Program-made: the position numbers and the translations under genes
Origin: Adineta vaga
Lineage: Eukaryota > Rotifera
Direction of reading: 5' to 3'
Length of the DNA stretch: 64,000 bases
Assembly: GCA_021613535.1 (NCBI GenBank)
Contig: CP075494.1
Coordinates: 434,001 to 498,000, forward strand
In this document: positions 45,425 to 56,911 of the stretch, one piece after another
How the letters are laid out: each line of letters opens with the position of its first letter
How positions within the stretch are numbered: position 1 is the first letter of the stretch
Notes under the pieces: generated by a model
The model's input: only the letters and a program-made list of their open reading frames with translations
Database searches by the model: none
Told to the model about the DNA's origin: nothing

Positions 45425-47971
45425 TTAAAATTGTTTACGAACATCTTCGAGTAATTTGTTGAGTTTGGTTATATCATTACCAAGAAGATTGAGTAGATAT
45501 TTACGTGCTTTTTGTACAATACCATACCACATTGATGAAAGAGAAGCAAAACGTGTTTCAAGTATTGCAATAATGATAGAAGAAAGAAGTATTTCTTTAT
45601 TTGCCATGTGTGCAAATGTCGTTAATGGTTTTTTAGTTAGTTTTTCAATATCATTTTCATCTATTTGCCAAGAACCATCAAATTTTTGTTTATTAATTAA
45701 ATAACGAACGATATCTTCGTCATTCATGATTGATAGATCAGTTGTTTGCGTTGAAAAACTATTATTATTGCGAGACTGAAAAGGATCGTCATCATCTTCA
45801 TCTTCTGATAATTCTTCATCGTCATCTTCATCTGGTAATGGTACACTCTGTACATATTAAAAATAGACACACTTAAAATTCAAATAAAATTTTTCAAAAT
45901 TATATAATACCTTTTGAATAGATCGACGACACAGCTCACGAAATGACATATCGCAATCAAATGAATCGTCATCATCCTCGCTTGAACAATCATCATCTGT
46001 CATGGGTGACGTTGTCGAATATGAACTATAGTAGTTTTGATGATAACTATGTAAATGTTGATCATCAGCTGATATTTGTATTGGTACTTCACGTAACACC
46101 ATATCACTATTATTTCCATTCAATCGTTTTTCAACACCAATAAATGCTGTATGAGGACTAAGAATATGATATTTTAATGATAATTCAATTATTCGTTTCT
46201 TTATTATTTCTTTTGCACTTTCATCATCATTGTTAACAGCTTTTTGATGTTCTTGAAAACGAGTTTGCAATGAACCTGGACTCATCTTTTGAGTTGATGA
46301 TGGTAGTTTTTCATGTTGTAATTCAACAATAAGTGCTTTAGCAGCTAATCGACCAATTGTTTCATTATTATTACTAACATTTGGTATTATATTCACTTTT
46401 GCTTCACCTAATCGATGTTGTCCACATGTTAATTCGACTCGTAAATTATGATCAAATCGAATGGATGAATTTTTAGCCAATGCATAAACAATTAAACGAT
46501 CATTTACATAAACAGGTGGCATTTTATTTGGAACACTTGTGATCATATCTAAGTTCCATTTGATTTCTACATTAGTTATACATGATTGTAAAGCTTTTTG
46601 TAATTGTTCACCAACATGAATATCAACACTTGTATGAGGAGGAATAAAAACAAATCGACCATTTGTTGATCGAGCTAAACCTTTTACAAGTGATCGACTA
46701 GGAGATGAACCTAATCCAAATGAAAATATTCGAGTTGATGTTGCCATTGTTCGACAAAGATCAATCACTTCATTCACATTCGAAACTTCACCATCAGTCA
46801 AAAGAAAGATTTGACGAGCACGTCCTTCAATCGTTGGATTTTTCTCAAGCCATTGTAATGGAGATAACTATGAATAGAATAATAATTGACAAACATTATT
46901 CTAAAGACAAATCTAAACAACACTCACTAATTCAGTACCACCTAAATCTGCTCTCATTGCCTTTGTAAGTTGTTCAGCTTCTTGTGAATTTATTTCATTG
47001 TATAGAACAGTCATTTCTGGAAATAAACTTTGATGATTACTACCAAATCGAATTATGTTGAAGTAACAATTCACAGGTAAACTCTTAAGAAAAAGTAACA
47101 TGGCTTGTCGAGCTAATTCAATCTTATTTTCTTCATCCATTGAACCACTACAATCAACAAGAAAAATAAATTCGTTTGTCATTTCTTTATTATTCATAAC
47201 TCGTTGACAATCTTCTTCATTTGGTGTAAATGAAACCATCATTGCACCATTTTCAACAGCTAAGATTGTATTCGAACGATGTTCAATCAATTGCATATCC
47301 AAAAGAATATCACGATCCAAACAAGTATTTTCTTGTGCAAATGTAATAACATAATAATCTTGTTTACTTAAATCCATTTGAATTGGATGTGATGAAGAAC
47401 TAATTCTAGCAATATTATATTTCTCTACTTGACAATGAAAACTAATTGTATATGGAACAGATTGAACATATTTTGATGTTGTACCAGCTGGTGAACTCAA
47501 ACTACCTTTATCAGGATTATAACGAGGTGCAATAGTTGTTGGTACAACAAATCGAATCTTTTCACCATTTTCAACAAGATTTAATTCAGTTACATAACAT
47601 ATTTCAATTTGACATTCTTTTCCAGATGGAAGTGCACCAACATTAATAATAAAATTATCTTGTGATTTTTCATCTTGTTCTAATAAATAAGCACCATGAC
47701 CTGATTGGAGAGCTTCACTATATTCTTTTTGTGCTGTTTTCTTTTCTTTTAATTCACCAATAATTTCTCGATCATCAATTCGTGCAATAAAACTATAGAT
47801 TGCTGCTTGTTCTTCAATTGGAAAACAATATACAGCTTCAATTGATGTTGATTCTTCATTGCGAAACAGTTGTGTAATACTCACATCAGCAGCAAAAGAT
47901 CGAATAGTTGCTGCAATATTCACTTGTTTAAGAGGAACATATTGTTGTGGATTTTGTTTGTTTCGAAGCAT
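45425..47971 (-). CDS. VIT + von Willebrand A domain protein (ITIH/VWA5A type)
   Basis: Three exons: 47971-46928, 46867-45911 and 45847-45425, with introns of 60 and 63 bp, all GT-AG and in frame. Residues 10-140 form a VIT domain (AEVYCFPIEEQ-like region, IGELKEKKTAQKEYSEAL). A VWA domain starts near 268 with a full metal-binding MIDAS (FLVDCSGSMD, D273-x-S275-x-S277; LGGTEL; LLTDGEV). After the VWA there is a beta-rich region, then an acidic Ser/Asp/Glu stretch (SSEDDDDSFD, DEDDDEELSE), and a C-terminal helical part (WYGIVQKARKYLL) common in VWA5A-like proteins. There is no signal peptide, so it is probably cytoplasmic and protein-binding. Complete gene. Confidence 0.88.
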
Positions 47972-48148
47972 GTTGTAAAAAAAAGTATATGTATCTCGAT
48001 CTTTTGTAAAAGAAAACCTTTAGCTTATATACTTGTCGTGACATGAAGAGGTAACAATAATAAACACAAGATTGTGCAATAATTGACTAGGAACAAACAA
48101 AAAGTGAGGAAGACATATTTTAGTGAGTCATATATTATTATAATACGG

Positions 48149-48602
48149 TGTTAGAGGACGATACACGTCATCCTCTTTAGTTAGTTACATGACTTTTCTT
48201 TCGTTCTTCACATATGTTATATATGCTTTTTTTCTGTTCTGCACATATCGTATGTTCTATGTTGTCTGTTCTCTTCACCTATGTTTATACATTTCATCAT
48301 CTTTCGTTACCTCGATATATTCAATCATGTTTCATCATCTCGTTACCTCGATGTATTCAGATGATTTCATCATTTAGTTGATTGTTCACTGATATCTTCT
48401 CGTGATTTCATCATCCACTTCATTGTTCTAGTCTTTCCCTCTTTGTGTTATCATCGATCCCTCGATCTCTCGCTCATTGTGTCCACTTGCTATAAGTACT
48501 GCGTGATTTTTAGCAATAAACATTCATTCATTCACTCGTTCATCTATCAGTCTCATTTGCTCTTCGAGCGACCCGCTCACACACGTTTTTATAATCTTGT
48601 CA
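48149..48602. mobile_element. Possible solo LTR
   Basis: The segment begins TGTTAGAGGACG and ends CTTGTCA (TG...CA), contains an AATAAA-like signal (48514) and a GAGCGACCCGCTC palindrome, and is flanked by TACGG and TACAG (4 of 5 matching). No coding sequence. Internal partial repeats of a TTACCTCGATxTATTCA phrase occur at about 48305 and 48345. No second copy in the window, so the call is tentative. Confidence 0.3.
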
Positions 48603-48710
48603 TACAGCGACATCTATTTCTCTCAAATACAGCTTCAATCGTTAGCATTTATTAATGTAAAGATTTCAGAAATTGTTAGCTCTCTTGAGCATCAAAAAAT
48701 TCACCATCTT

Positions 48711-48760
48711 TAGGGTGTGGGTGTGGTTATCTTGACCCATATACCCACACCCACCCTTCG
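48711..48760. repeat. TLH 18
   Basis: TAGGGTGTGGGTGTGG, loop TTATCTTGACCCATA, right arm TACCCACACCCACCC. Confidence 0.88.
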
Positions 48761-49275
48761 TTTTATACCGACTCGATTTTCTATATACACGTATATATCT
48801 AGAACTGATGCGACTGCTTTCTTAGAAATCATTTTATTTTGTAACGATTTGCTTTTATTCTTATCGATTTAATATCACTATATGTACATACACAATTTGT
48901 TAAAACAGACGTCAAATTATTTTATTTCTTTAGTATAGAATAAAGCCTATGTGTTTGTTTCGTTCTAATTTGTATTTCAAATAATGATCCATCTTCTTAC
49001 CACCTCAAAAATAATACTAAATCAGTTAAATTAAAGTGAAAAAAAAACACTCAAACAATTTATTATATCATTTGAAATTTTCATTGAGAAAAGATTGACG
49101 AGTGATAATTGTATTTCGTAGAATTGTCTTTAATAAATGTGAATAAGAGGAGATGTTTGAAAAATAAAATCATTTTCAAAGAAAAAATTTCTCCATTACA
49201 TAAATAAATGTATCAAACCTTAAAAGAGACCAAAAATATCGTTCAATATATATTGAAAAATGTTTGATAAAAATT

Positions 49276-49500
49276 TCAAAAACTTTTATTCTTTCCTATG
49301 AGACTCGATAGTAAAACAACAATAAATACTCCTTCGACTCTATTTGCTCGACTTTTAATTCGAACAGCAATAGTATTACATTGACAACCAACAGAATTGA
49401 TAATAGAAATGGTTTGACTATCGTAATTCAACGATAAATTTACAGAATAGTCGGAGAGACGAATTGGTAGTACAAAATCTTTTGGGATATTATAATGCTA
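49276..49500 (-). pseudogene. Orphan last exon of a GPI-anchored-type protein
   Basis: Open frame with coding character: LPIRLSDYSVNLSLNYD, INSVGCQCNTIAVRI, then a C-terminal hydrophobic tail EGVFIVVLLSSLIG typical of a GPI signal, stop at 49276. No upstream exons were found. The stretch around it (48761-50390) is otherwise AT-rich without recognisable genes. Confidence 0.35.
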
Positions 49501-50298
49501 TCAAATAGAACTATCTTGTACACACATACACATGTCGTCTCTTTATTATAAAACTTAAAATATTTGAAAAACAAAATACAAAACAATTCTTTTGCTTCTC
49601 TGTGTAGAAGACATGATATTGTGATGAATTATTCATTTTCTTTTCTGTAAAAACCTTCAAACAGAATGAAGAACGGAGAATGAACTTATTTAGTCAGATA
49701 AAGTTCTGCTCTCATTTTACCTATATGTTGATTTTCTTTTTTTCTCAACATACACATGTTTATATGGAATCAATAAATCCATATTGAAAAGAGAAAGATT
49801 AATATACTGCATTCGCTATTATATTATTTACGGTATAAACAAGAGATTATTAATCATTACTTTAGTACTGCCCTAAGTAATACAAAACTTCTAAAGTTTG
49901 ATAAAATACCTTTTTTATAGTGTAAGTTTACTAAATGATAATCCTGACAAAAAAATGATTTAATCAATACAACTAAACATAAAACTAATAAAGAATTTTG
50001 TTACCAAAGACAGTTGTTATTTAAAACACATTCCATAAACTTGCTATTTCTATTCTATCACGTATACTTATCTAAAAGACTTAAATTCCTAATGTATAGA
50101 ATAATTCTCTATATCATATTTATAAAAATAATGAAGAGAAAAAAAGAATTAATAACATTCATTTGATGTTAATATATTGCATAAAAATATGTTTAATACA
50201 AGAAATCAATTCACTATTTTTACCATTAGTTTTATTCTTACAATCAACAATATATTAGGTATTCTAAAAGATGTCTTTTAGCATAAATGAATGATTTG

Positions 50299-50336
50299 AG
50301 AGAGCGTGAGGGTGAGATGCATCTCCAATATCCTCC
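50299..50336. repeat. TLH 19 (degenerate)
   Basis: GAGAGCGTGAGGGTGAG with a weak right part ATATCCTCC. Poor copy. Confidence 0.35.
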
Positions 50337-50394
50337 AATTCTACTGGGTATGTAAGCGCCACTAATTTTTTCTTCTTTTATAGCTATTTCATAT

Positions 50395-50596
50395 AATCAA
50401 CCAAAATTTTGTCTAACAAGCAGTCTGGAATCAAAATGGAATGACAATAGCCAATAGAACAACAGTTGGTTATTATCCTGTTGATATTTTTATTAACACA
50501 AAGAACACAATTTATGTTTCGAATCAAGAGAAGGATGAGATTTTAGTATGGTTCAACAATAGTATCAATCCAACAAAAATCAAGTCTGATTGTTGA
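50395..50596 (+). pseudogene. NHL-repeat protein relic ending at a hairpin half
   Basis: Fragments NQPKFCLTSSLESKWN and, in another frame, TIANRTTVGYYPVDIF, NTIYVSNQEKDEILVW and INPTKI match the opening of secreted bdelloid NHL beta-propeller proteins. The frame ends at a TGA (50594-50596) supplied by the TTGAGGGTGTGGG repeat itself. At least one frameshift. Confidence 0.5.
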
Positions 50597-50609
50597 GGGT
50601 GTGGGTAGT
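50593..50609. repeat. TLH 20 (left half)
   Basis: TTGAGGGTGTGGGTAG with no right arm; supplies the stop codon of the NHL relic. Confidence 0.6.
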
Positions 50610-50753
50610 ATATTGACAGTTGAATCTGTCCGACAGACACGTCCACAGTTTGAAGTTAGGGACGAGATTGTGAAGGAAAAAAATATTTCTGTCTTTTACA
50701 GTCGGAGGGTCAAGTGAGTCGAAGCGATAAACGTTACTTGTGTTTTATTGCAG

Positions 50754-50879
50754 GTGAAAAGAGCTAGAAAGCGGTCACCGCTTTGTATTTTTTATGATAT
50801 GATCGACATTGCTGCTGTCAATGCACTTACCGTCTGGAAGACGAAAATGTATCAGCGTCGACTAGTCTTCATCTGTTGA
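50754..50879 (+). pseudogene. piggyBac transposase relic
   Basis: After a CAG acceptor-like site the frame reads VKRARKRSPLCIFYDMIDIA then AVNALTVW. This is the conserved late-core motif of piggyBac transposases (R-x-P-x-x-x-F-x-x-x-x-D-x-x-x-x-N-A-x-x-x-W). The frame ends at 50879. No ends or other domains were identified. Confidence 0.5.
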
Positions 50880-51259
50880 ATTTTCGTTTAAAAATCTCGA
50901 CATTTTTGAACAAACATATCCACGATGTATTAGCTATTTGTCGATTATTCTGTGGCGAAGAAGAATCTAATCAGAAAGAAATGAAAACAGTGTTCGATTT
51001 GTGAATTTTCTATAGACAAGAAAACTTCAACTCAATGCAGCAGTAAACTGTTCCGTATTTGTTTGTGCTGCGCATTCTGTTAAGCGTATTTTTTGTATTA
51101 CTTGTTTTAAATAAAAATATCTTACTTTAATGATTTCTTTATAAAGTCTGAGATGAAAACAAATGTTGCTGGTGTAGTGTATAAAAAAGATCGATACTAA
51201 TAGGGTTAAATAAAGTGTGTGTTTCCATGTAACTGGCTGAATCAAATAGCATGAACAAT

Positions 51260-52372
51260 CTATTTTGACTGTAAAAATAAAGAATCAACTTCATCTTCGT
51301 TCTTGAGGACTAATTTTGTTAACACAGATGAATGATATTCGTTGTCTCCATCGCTTGAAATTCCATGTTTTGGTACTCCGATGTTTTGTGCTGGAACACT
51401 ATCGTCCTTAATGACTAATTCCGCTAGCACAGGTAGATGATCTGACGGATAGTATTCGTTGTTCGAATCGATTAGAATTGCATGTTTCAGTACTCTGATG
51501 TATTGTGAAGTAACAAAGATGTAGTCTATTCGATCGCCTATATTTTCTTCTACCGAGAATGTGGCCCATGTACCATTTGGGCCATCATGAGGAGTTTCTG
51601 TCAGATTTATGGCATCTTGTAGTGAACTGTTCGTAGTGATAGTGTGGTAAGGATCTGTGTCTGGAGCTGTGTTCAAATCACCGGTCAGTATTACCGGAGT
51701 CGAAGAATCAGCTATTTTTTGTATACGAGCCAGCAAAAGACGAGCACTCTCAAGTCGAGCAGTCACTCCAATATGATCAAAATGTGTATTGAAGTAATAT
51801 AGTGATTGGTGGGTTTGCCGATCGCGAAGTTTCACCCAACTGCATATACGCGTTTTGTTTGCATCCCATCCCTTACTACCAGGAATTTCTGGAGTTTCGG
51901 AAAACCAAAATGTTCCTTTGTCGAGTAATTCAAAACGAGTGAAACGATAGAATATAGTATTGAATTCGCCTTGATTATCTCCATCATCACAACCAACACC
52001 GTATTCATCAAATTCAGGTAATGCTTCTTTCAAGTCAGACACTTGTTCAGATAAAGATTCCTGAATTCCTAATAGATCGGATTCATGATCTTGGATGAGA
52101 CTAATTAGACGACTCTTACGAAACTTCCACTGATTTTGATCATCTTCATCCAGATTGAGTCGAATGTTATAGGTCATTACTCGAAAAGACGAATCACAGT
52201 TGTCGATCGACATTTTATCCAAACACGATGCACGTAAGTATGAAACAAAATGTGACTTGATATAGTAACCAAAGGATATAATAAAACGATAAGATAAGAA
52301 AAATGCTTCTACAAAAAAAGGTATACTGATGATATATGAATAGATAGATAACATGGTGAAATGAATTGACAT
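51260..52372 (-). CDS. Endonuclease/exonuclease/phosphatase (EEP) family enzyme
   Basis: 370 residues, single exon. A hydrophobic N terminus (residues 1-45) could be a membrane anchor; the EEP domain starts near MSIDNC (residue 54), an alternative start. All fold motifs are present: MTYNIR (N69), LGIQES (E105), YFNTHFDHIG (H197), LTGDLN (D232, N234), DRIDYIFV (D283) and PSDHLPV (D311, H312). The closest pattern is the bacterial secreted EEP type, which acts on phosphodiesters or phosphomonoesters. The C-terminal 35 residues (IGVPKHGISSDGDNEY...) repeat the preceding block (VLKHAILIDSNNEY...), a partial internal duplication after the domain. Intronless and bacterial-like, so a transfer candidate. 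Confidence 0.82.
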   Translation of the reverse strand: MSIHFTMLSIYSYIISIPFFVEAFFLSYRFIISFGYYIKSHFVSYLRASCLDKMSIDNCDSSFRVMTYNIRLNLDEDDQNQWKFRKSRLISLIQDHESDLLGIQESLSEQVSDLKEALPEFDEYGVGCDDGDNQGEFNTIFYRFTRFELLDKGTFWFSETPEIPGSKGWDANKTRICSWVKLRDRQTHQSLYYFNTHFDHIGVTARLESARLLLARIQKIADSSTPVILTGDLNTAPDTDPYHTITTNSSLQDAINLTETPHDGPNGTWATFSVEENIGDRIDYIFVTSQYIRVLKHAILIDSNNEYYPSDHLPVLAELVIKDDSVPAQNIGVPKHGISSDGDNEYHSSVLTKLVLKNEDEVDSLFLQSK

Positions 52373-52773
52373 TTAGACTGATATGTTTAATTTAATAGTA
52401 GATTTACATTTCATTTATAATTTTATTAAATTTTCTGAGATATTCATATTGATGATGTACTATATGCAATATATAAAATCTTATTTATCACTCAGAGTCA
52501 TGATTATTAGACTATCAACACAATCTACTCGAATAAAATCATTTTTGGAGGAAAATATCCAATTATTACGATCTTTAGTTGATGAACTGCGGTATCGTGT
52601 GTTACGACAAAGTCTAACTATGTGAAATATTATTACAGTTCTGCCTATATGTAGGTTTGTACGTCAGAACGCATGAGAATACTATTCGGTAGACTTATCT
52701 TGATTCCGTCAGTCGAAAAAACAGATTTGTGTATATTATTATAAATGATCATCTCAACAAAATCTGACTAATA

Positions 52774-52983
52774 CTCAGAGAGACAAAATCGATAAAAAAA
52801 CGACGTTCTTATGTTAGTTTTTGCCAACAAAATATACTTTTGTATGCGTATAAACGACGTTTGCACGTGTACAAAAATGTATTTTTTCACGTGGTAAATA
52901 TATGTTCTGTTGAAAAAATAAAAAAAGAACGTCGTTTTTTCTCACGAAACGCGTTTTTTTTCTATTGATTCTGTCTGCCTGAG
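52774..52983. mobile_element. TA-flanked MITE (210 bp)
   Basis: Ends are inverted: CTCAGAGAGACAAAATCGAT on the left and, read inward on the minus strand, CTCAGGCAGACAGAATCAAT on the right, each followed by an A-run and CGACGTTCTT. TA lies directly outside both ends (52772-52773, 52984-52985). No coding capacity. It looks like a non-autonomous Tc1/mariner-superfamily element of a different family from the one at 31.9 kb. Confidence 0.65.
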
Positions 52984-53256
52984 TATCTTTAAGATGTATT
53001 CATGTCTATTTTAAGTCAATATAATATTAGATTAATCTAACGTCTATTTGAATTTAGTTTAATCATTTGTCAATAGAAAAAAGAAATTGAATTTCACTTC
53101 AATCAGAAATCTCTTTTTTTAAATTTAACTATTATTATATGGATAGAAATTGTTGTGCTATATCATTATAACAAAATCACATAAAAAATCTGACAATATT
53201 ACTAACACAAAATTATTTCGAACAATTATATCTTCGTACATAACATAATGAAAAGC

Positions 53257-53480
53257 TCGCGGTTTGTAATAGAAATTTCGCGAAATATAATACCGTAATC
53301 TATGTCTTATCAAGCTTTTTTTTGAAACCGCGATATTTAACGGTGTGAACATCGTGTTTCGTTCGAGTGTACCGCGCTAAATCGATGTTGCGGTACAAAA
53401 CACCGCTGTCAACTGCGGTTTATTTTGTACACCGTGATCTTTCAAGACATAACCGCAACCATTATGAAAAAACTACGTCT
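53257..53480. repeat. CG-containing dispersed repeat region
   Basis: CGCGGTTTGTAATAGAAATT, TTCGCGAAATA and ATACCGTA match the copy at 13955. It is followed by several CCGCG/CGCGG and GCGGTACAAAACACCGC pairings, so it can fold. Function unknown. Small reading frames here are not supported. Confidence 0.4.
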
Positions 53481-54071
53481 GTCAGCGGTATCGCATTAAA
53501 TATTTTTCCGTGGGTAAGAAAAGTATTAGCACGTTTATCAGATTCTTATTGTGCAGATATTAACTTTTCCTTTTGGTATACGATCTCTGAAGTGCGCTGA
53601 TATGAACTCTTTAATTATGAGTAAGGATCAAATCTAACAACGCTAGCTGGGCTTTGAAAATTTTCTTATTTCTTTTCGACATAAAATAGGAAAAACAGGA
53701 AAAGCGAGCGCTATATGGGACAAATTATAGGATCTTTTAAAAATATAGGATTTATAGGAAATATAGGTCAAATCCCATCACTACTAATGATGGGAGTCTT
53801 TTATTTTCTTACAAAAAAATAAAAAAATGGGACACTAGTTTTTTTTTGAAAATGTTATTTTATGTGTGTTGTTCGTGAGAATAAAGGTGAATGCGTCATT
53901 ATATTTGTATGTAAAATCTAGCATCAAGAAATAAGAGTGTGACAGTTTCTTGAGTGTTAGAAATAATATTACTTATCTCTTCTTATTTATTTTAGAGAAT
54001 AGATAAATATAAAATAGTATCAAGCCGGAGTTCGATAATTTTTTCAGTTTATATCTCTTGTGAAATATCAT

Positions 54072-55150
54072 ATGGATAACAATCAGAATGAAAGTGAGCT
54101 TCTCGTTAAAAACAACTATTTACAAAAATTGTGGCGCCATCGGCGAGTTAAAATCATTTGTATAGCTTGTATTATTATAGCAGTTTTTGTAGTAATGATT
54201 TCTCTGTTATTAAAATTCGTTGTTTTTGCACCGATCAAGCCAGTAAGCTCTACCACAATCACAACAACAACGACAATAATATCGACTTCAACAACATCGA
54301 GTTCAATATCAACAATGACGACGACAACAACAACTACTACGACCACCACTCAACAATCACGTAAGATTTAAAGAAAACCTATGTTTAACCAAGTATATTT
54401 AATTATGATTAGTTATATCTCACGGTAATCTCTATACCTAGATAAATGTTATATTTTAAACTGAAAAGATGTTTGTCTTACAGAATCTAAAAAAATTTCG
54501 TTGATTATTATATACGCTTGAGGATCATATAATATTCATAAGATTAACAAAATCAATATATTTTCAAGCACTTTTTTCTAGAATGGTCTAATACTGGTAA
54601 TATGAACAGTCCACGAAGTGAACATACAGCATCGGTTTTAGCAAATGGAAAAGTATTAGTGACGGGTGGATATAATTATAATCGTTCTTTAAATAGTGCT
54701 GAAGTGTATGATCCATTGACAGAAACATGGACAATTACTGGTAATATGCATACCGCACGATACGGACACACATCATCCATCTTAACAGATGGAAAAGTAC
54801 TAGTTACTGGTGGAGCTAGAAATGATATGTCACCGAAAAGTACTGAATTGTATGATCCAGTAACAGGAACATGGTCTATTGTTGGTAACATGAATAAGGA
54901 ACGAGTTGGTCATGCAGCTGTTGTATTATTAAATGGAAAAGTGCTAGTTACTGGTGGATCAGGTGAACGTGATTCTGAACGTAGTGCTGAGTTATTTGAT
55001 CCATTAACAGGTAATTGGACATTTACTAGTGAGATGCATTTTGAACGAGTCAGTCATACAGCATCTGTTTTAACAAATGGAAAAGTATTAGTTACTGGTG
55101 GAGAGTATAATGATATGTATATAAATGATGCTGAATTGTATGCTCTATAG
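54072..55150 (+). CDS. Type II membrane kelch-repeat protein
   Basis: Exon 1 (54072-54360) encodes a 30-residue cytoplasmic head, one membrane span (IICIACIIIAVFVVMISLLL) and a Thr/Ser-rich stalk. The 221 bp intron 54361-54581 is in frame. Exon 2 (54582-55150) encodes four to five kelch-like units (EHTASVLANGKVLVTGG, SAEVYDPLTETWTITGNM). The propeller would sit outside the cell. The start ATG 54072 was chosen over upstream non-ATG codons. No breaks were seen. It is a relative of the decaying gene at 29.9-31.6 kb, which has a signal peptide and Cys-rich head instead of the membrane span. Confidence 0.8.
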
Positions 55151-56352
55151 TAACGGAAATTTGAGAGGTTATGAACGTGAATTCCATTTAATTTTAAAGA
55201 TTATTATTTAACGTAAATATGTGCATTTGATTACATATTGCAATAAATATTTGATTATAATAGAAATATCGTCAGATCAATGTATAATTAATATTACCTA
55301 GACTGTAAGGAGAGGGCCTAGAAATCAAAATTATCGGTCACATCGCAAAAATAAACACTTTTTTGATACAAATTCATAATGTAACTAAGGTAAACGTGAC
55401 GCTCATCCTTTATGATCAATTATTTGATGTAAACAAATAATAATGTTGTTAAAAGAGCAATGATTATTCTGATGTTGCTTAAATATTTGAGAATAATACA
55501 TAAATAGTAGCAATTCGACTACCCTTAAACTGATTATTTGTACGAAAAAACGTATTCTACAATGAATGGATTATTAATTTGTGTCATATTTGTCGTAGAT
55601 TTGTTAGTCAATACAGAATTTCGTGGTAGCATGATTTTATTAAACGATCAAAGATAAACTGACCGATAAAACCAAATAATTTATTTGTACAAACAAAATC
55701 TTTATCCGTTATTCACTATTCTTATTAGTCAGAGATTACAGTCTATAAGATTGGGTATTGATTTCAATAGCAATTTTATCATGAAAAGAATATGATTTCT
55801 CATCATGATTCAGTGAAATGTATCAAGTAGAATTCAATTTGAAAGATTAGTTGATGTAGAAGAGATATGTGTTAATTTGTGAGGAAAATGTCAGTTTTTT
55901 GTTAAAGATTTTATTCCCAACACTTCAGGCGAGTATAGAATGTTTCTTTGGCATCATGTATTGATGGAAATTTTAATGTTAAAGATTGTAAATGAATTAC
56001 AAAATAATTCTATTTAGATATTTTATTTATTTGCCGAGGTCTATCAGGGTCTACTAGACTCTTAACCATTCACCCACTTTGCACTCTCACCCACACCCTG
56101 AAGAACCTAATAAACCCTGCTAAACAAATAGTATATAAATGGAATTATATATAATTATACATATACGATACATATACTATATGAAATATAGAAATTTTGA
56201 ATTATTGTGTAACTCATTTACGGCCTTCAGTGGCTAAAATGCATCTAAACGCGCTTTCATTGCTGAAGTATAGACGAATTTTTGATACAAGAAATATTTA
56301 CATGAGTTAGATTCGTTTCGCTTGAATAAATCATTGAATAACATAAACACAT
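55151..56352. other. AT-rich intergenic, one hairpin repeat
   Basis: No gene was recognised on either strand apart from the hairpin at 56044. Confidence 0.4.
56044..56102. repeat. TLH 21 (right arm strong)
   Basis: Weak left arm (CAGGGTCTACTAGACTC), right arm CACCCACTTTGCACTCTCACCCACACCCTGAAG. Confidence 0.65.
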
Positions 56353-56814
56353 GTGTCATACTTAGCTAATAACATTACTTCGTTTTTTCTACTAACAAGA
56401 GTAAAAAAAACGATATTTATTTTTCATCAATTAATACCATTTATTGTATATGTTTATACTTTTATTATGACTATTCGATCATTACCTAAAAGTAAATCAG
56501 TTGTTCGAGAACAATTATTTCTCATTGTATTTTGGATACCAATTAAAAAATGTAAAAAACAAATTCTTTGTCCTTTTCTAATGATTATTACAACATTACC
56601 TCAATTAATTATTGTCTGTGTTGTTGATTGTGATCAATGCTATAACATGTGGCTTCGTTATCTTATAAATTCCATATATCTTATTGCTCATACTCCTGAA
56701 TTATTGACATTTTCTCTATTTATTTATCCATCAACTGTTTATAAAAATGCGTTTTATAAGACATTCATTGGACAATTATTATTGATTTTATTGAAAAGAT
56801 GTTGTTGTCGATGA
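56353..56814 (+). pseudogene. GPCR fragment (TM5-TM7)
   Basis: The frame shows three hydrophobic segments: FIFHQLIPFIVYVYTFIM, ILCPFLMIITTLPQLIIV and INSIYLIAHTPELLTFSLFI, plus a cytoplasmic end (YKNAFYKTFIG). These match the second half of the bdelloid receptor family (compare the EGF-7TM gene at 41.2 kb). No first half lies upstream. It is probably a truncated copy, ending 32 bp before a hairpin repeat. Confidence 0.55.
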
Positions 56815-56845
56815 AAGGATAACTTTAATGGTTATCTAAGTAACT

Positions 56846-56900
56846 CGAGGGTGTGGGTGTGGGCGTATGATCGATGCAGTACCCACACGCACACCCATCG
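56846..56900. repeat. TLH 22, between two convergent receptor genes
   Basis: CGAGGGTGTGGGTGTGGGCG, loop TATGATCGATGCAG, right arm TACCCACACGCACACCCATCG. It sits 32 bp after one stop and 12 bp before the other on the opposite strand. Confidence 0.9.
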
Positions 56901-56911
56901 TCTGTGGATGT

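Noticed and set aside
52383-52625. 80-residue plus-strand ORF upstream of the EEP gene
   Set aside because: Hydrophobic start then helical end, but no splice or family support; likely chance in the divergent spacer.
54116-54349. Val-rich minus-strand ORF
   Set aside because: Antisense of the Thr-rich stalk of the kelch gene.
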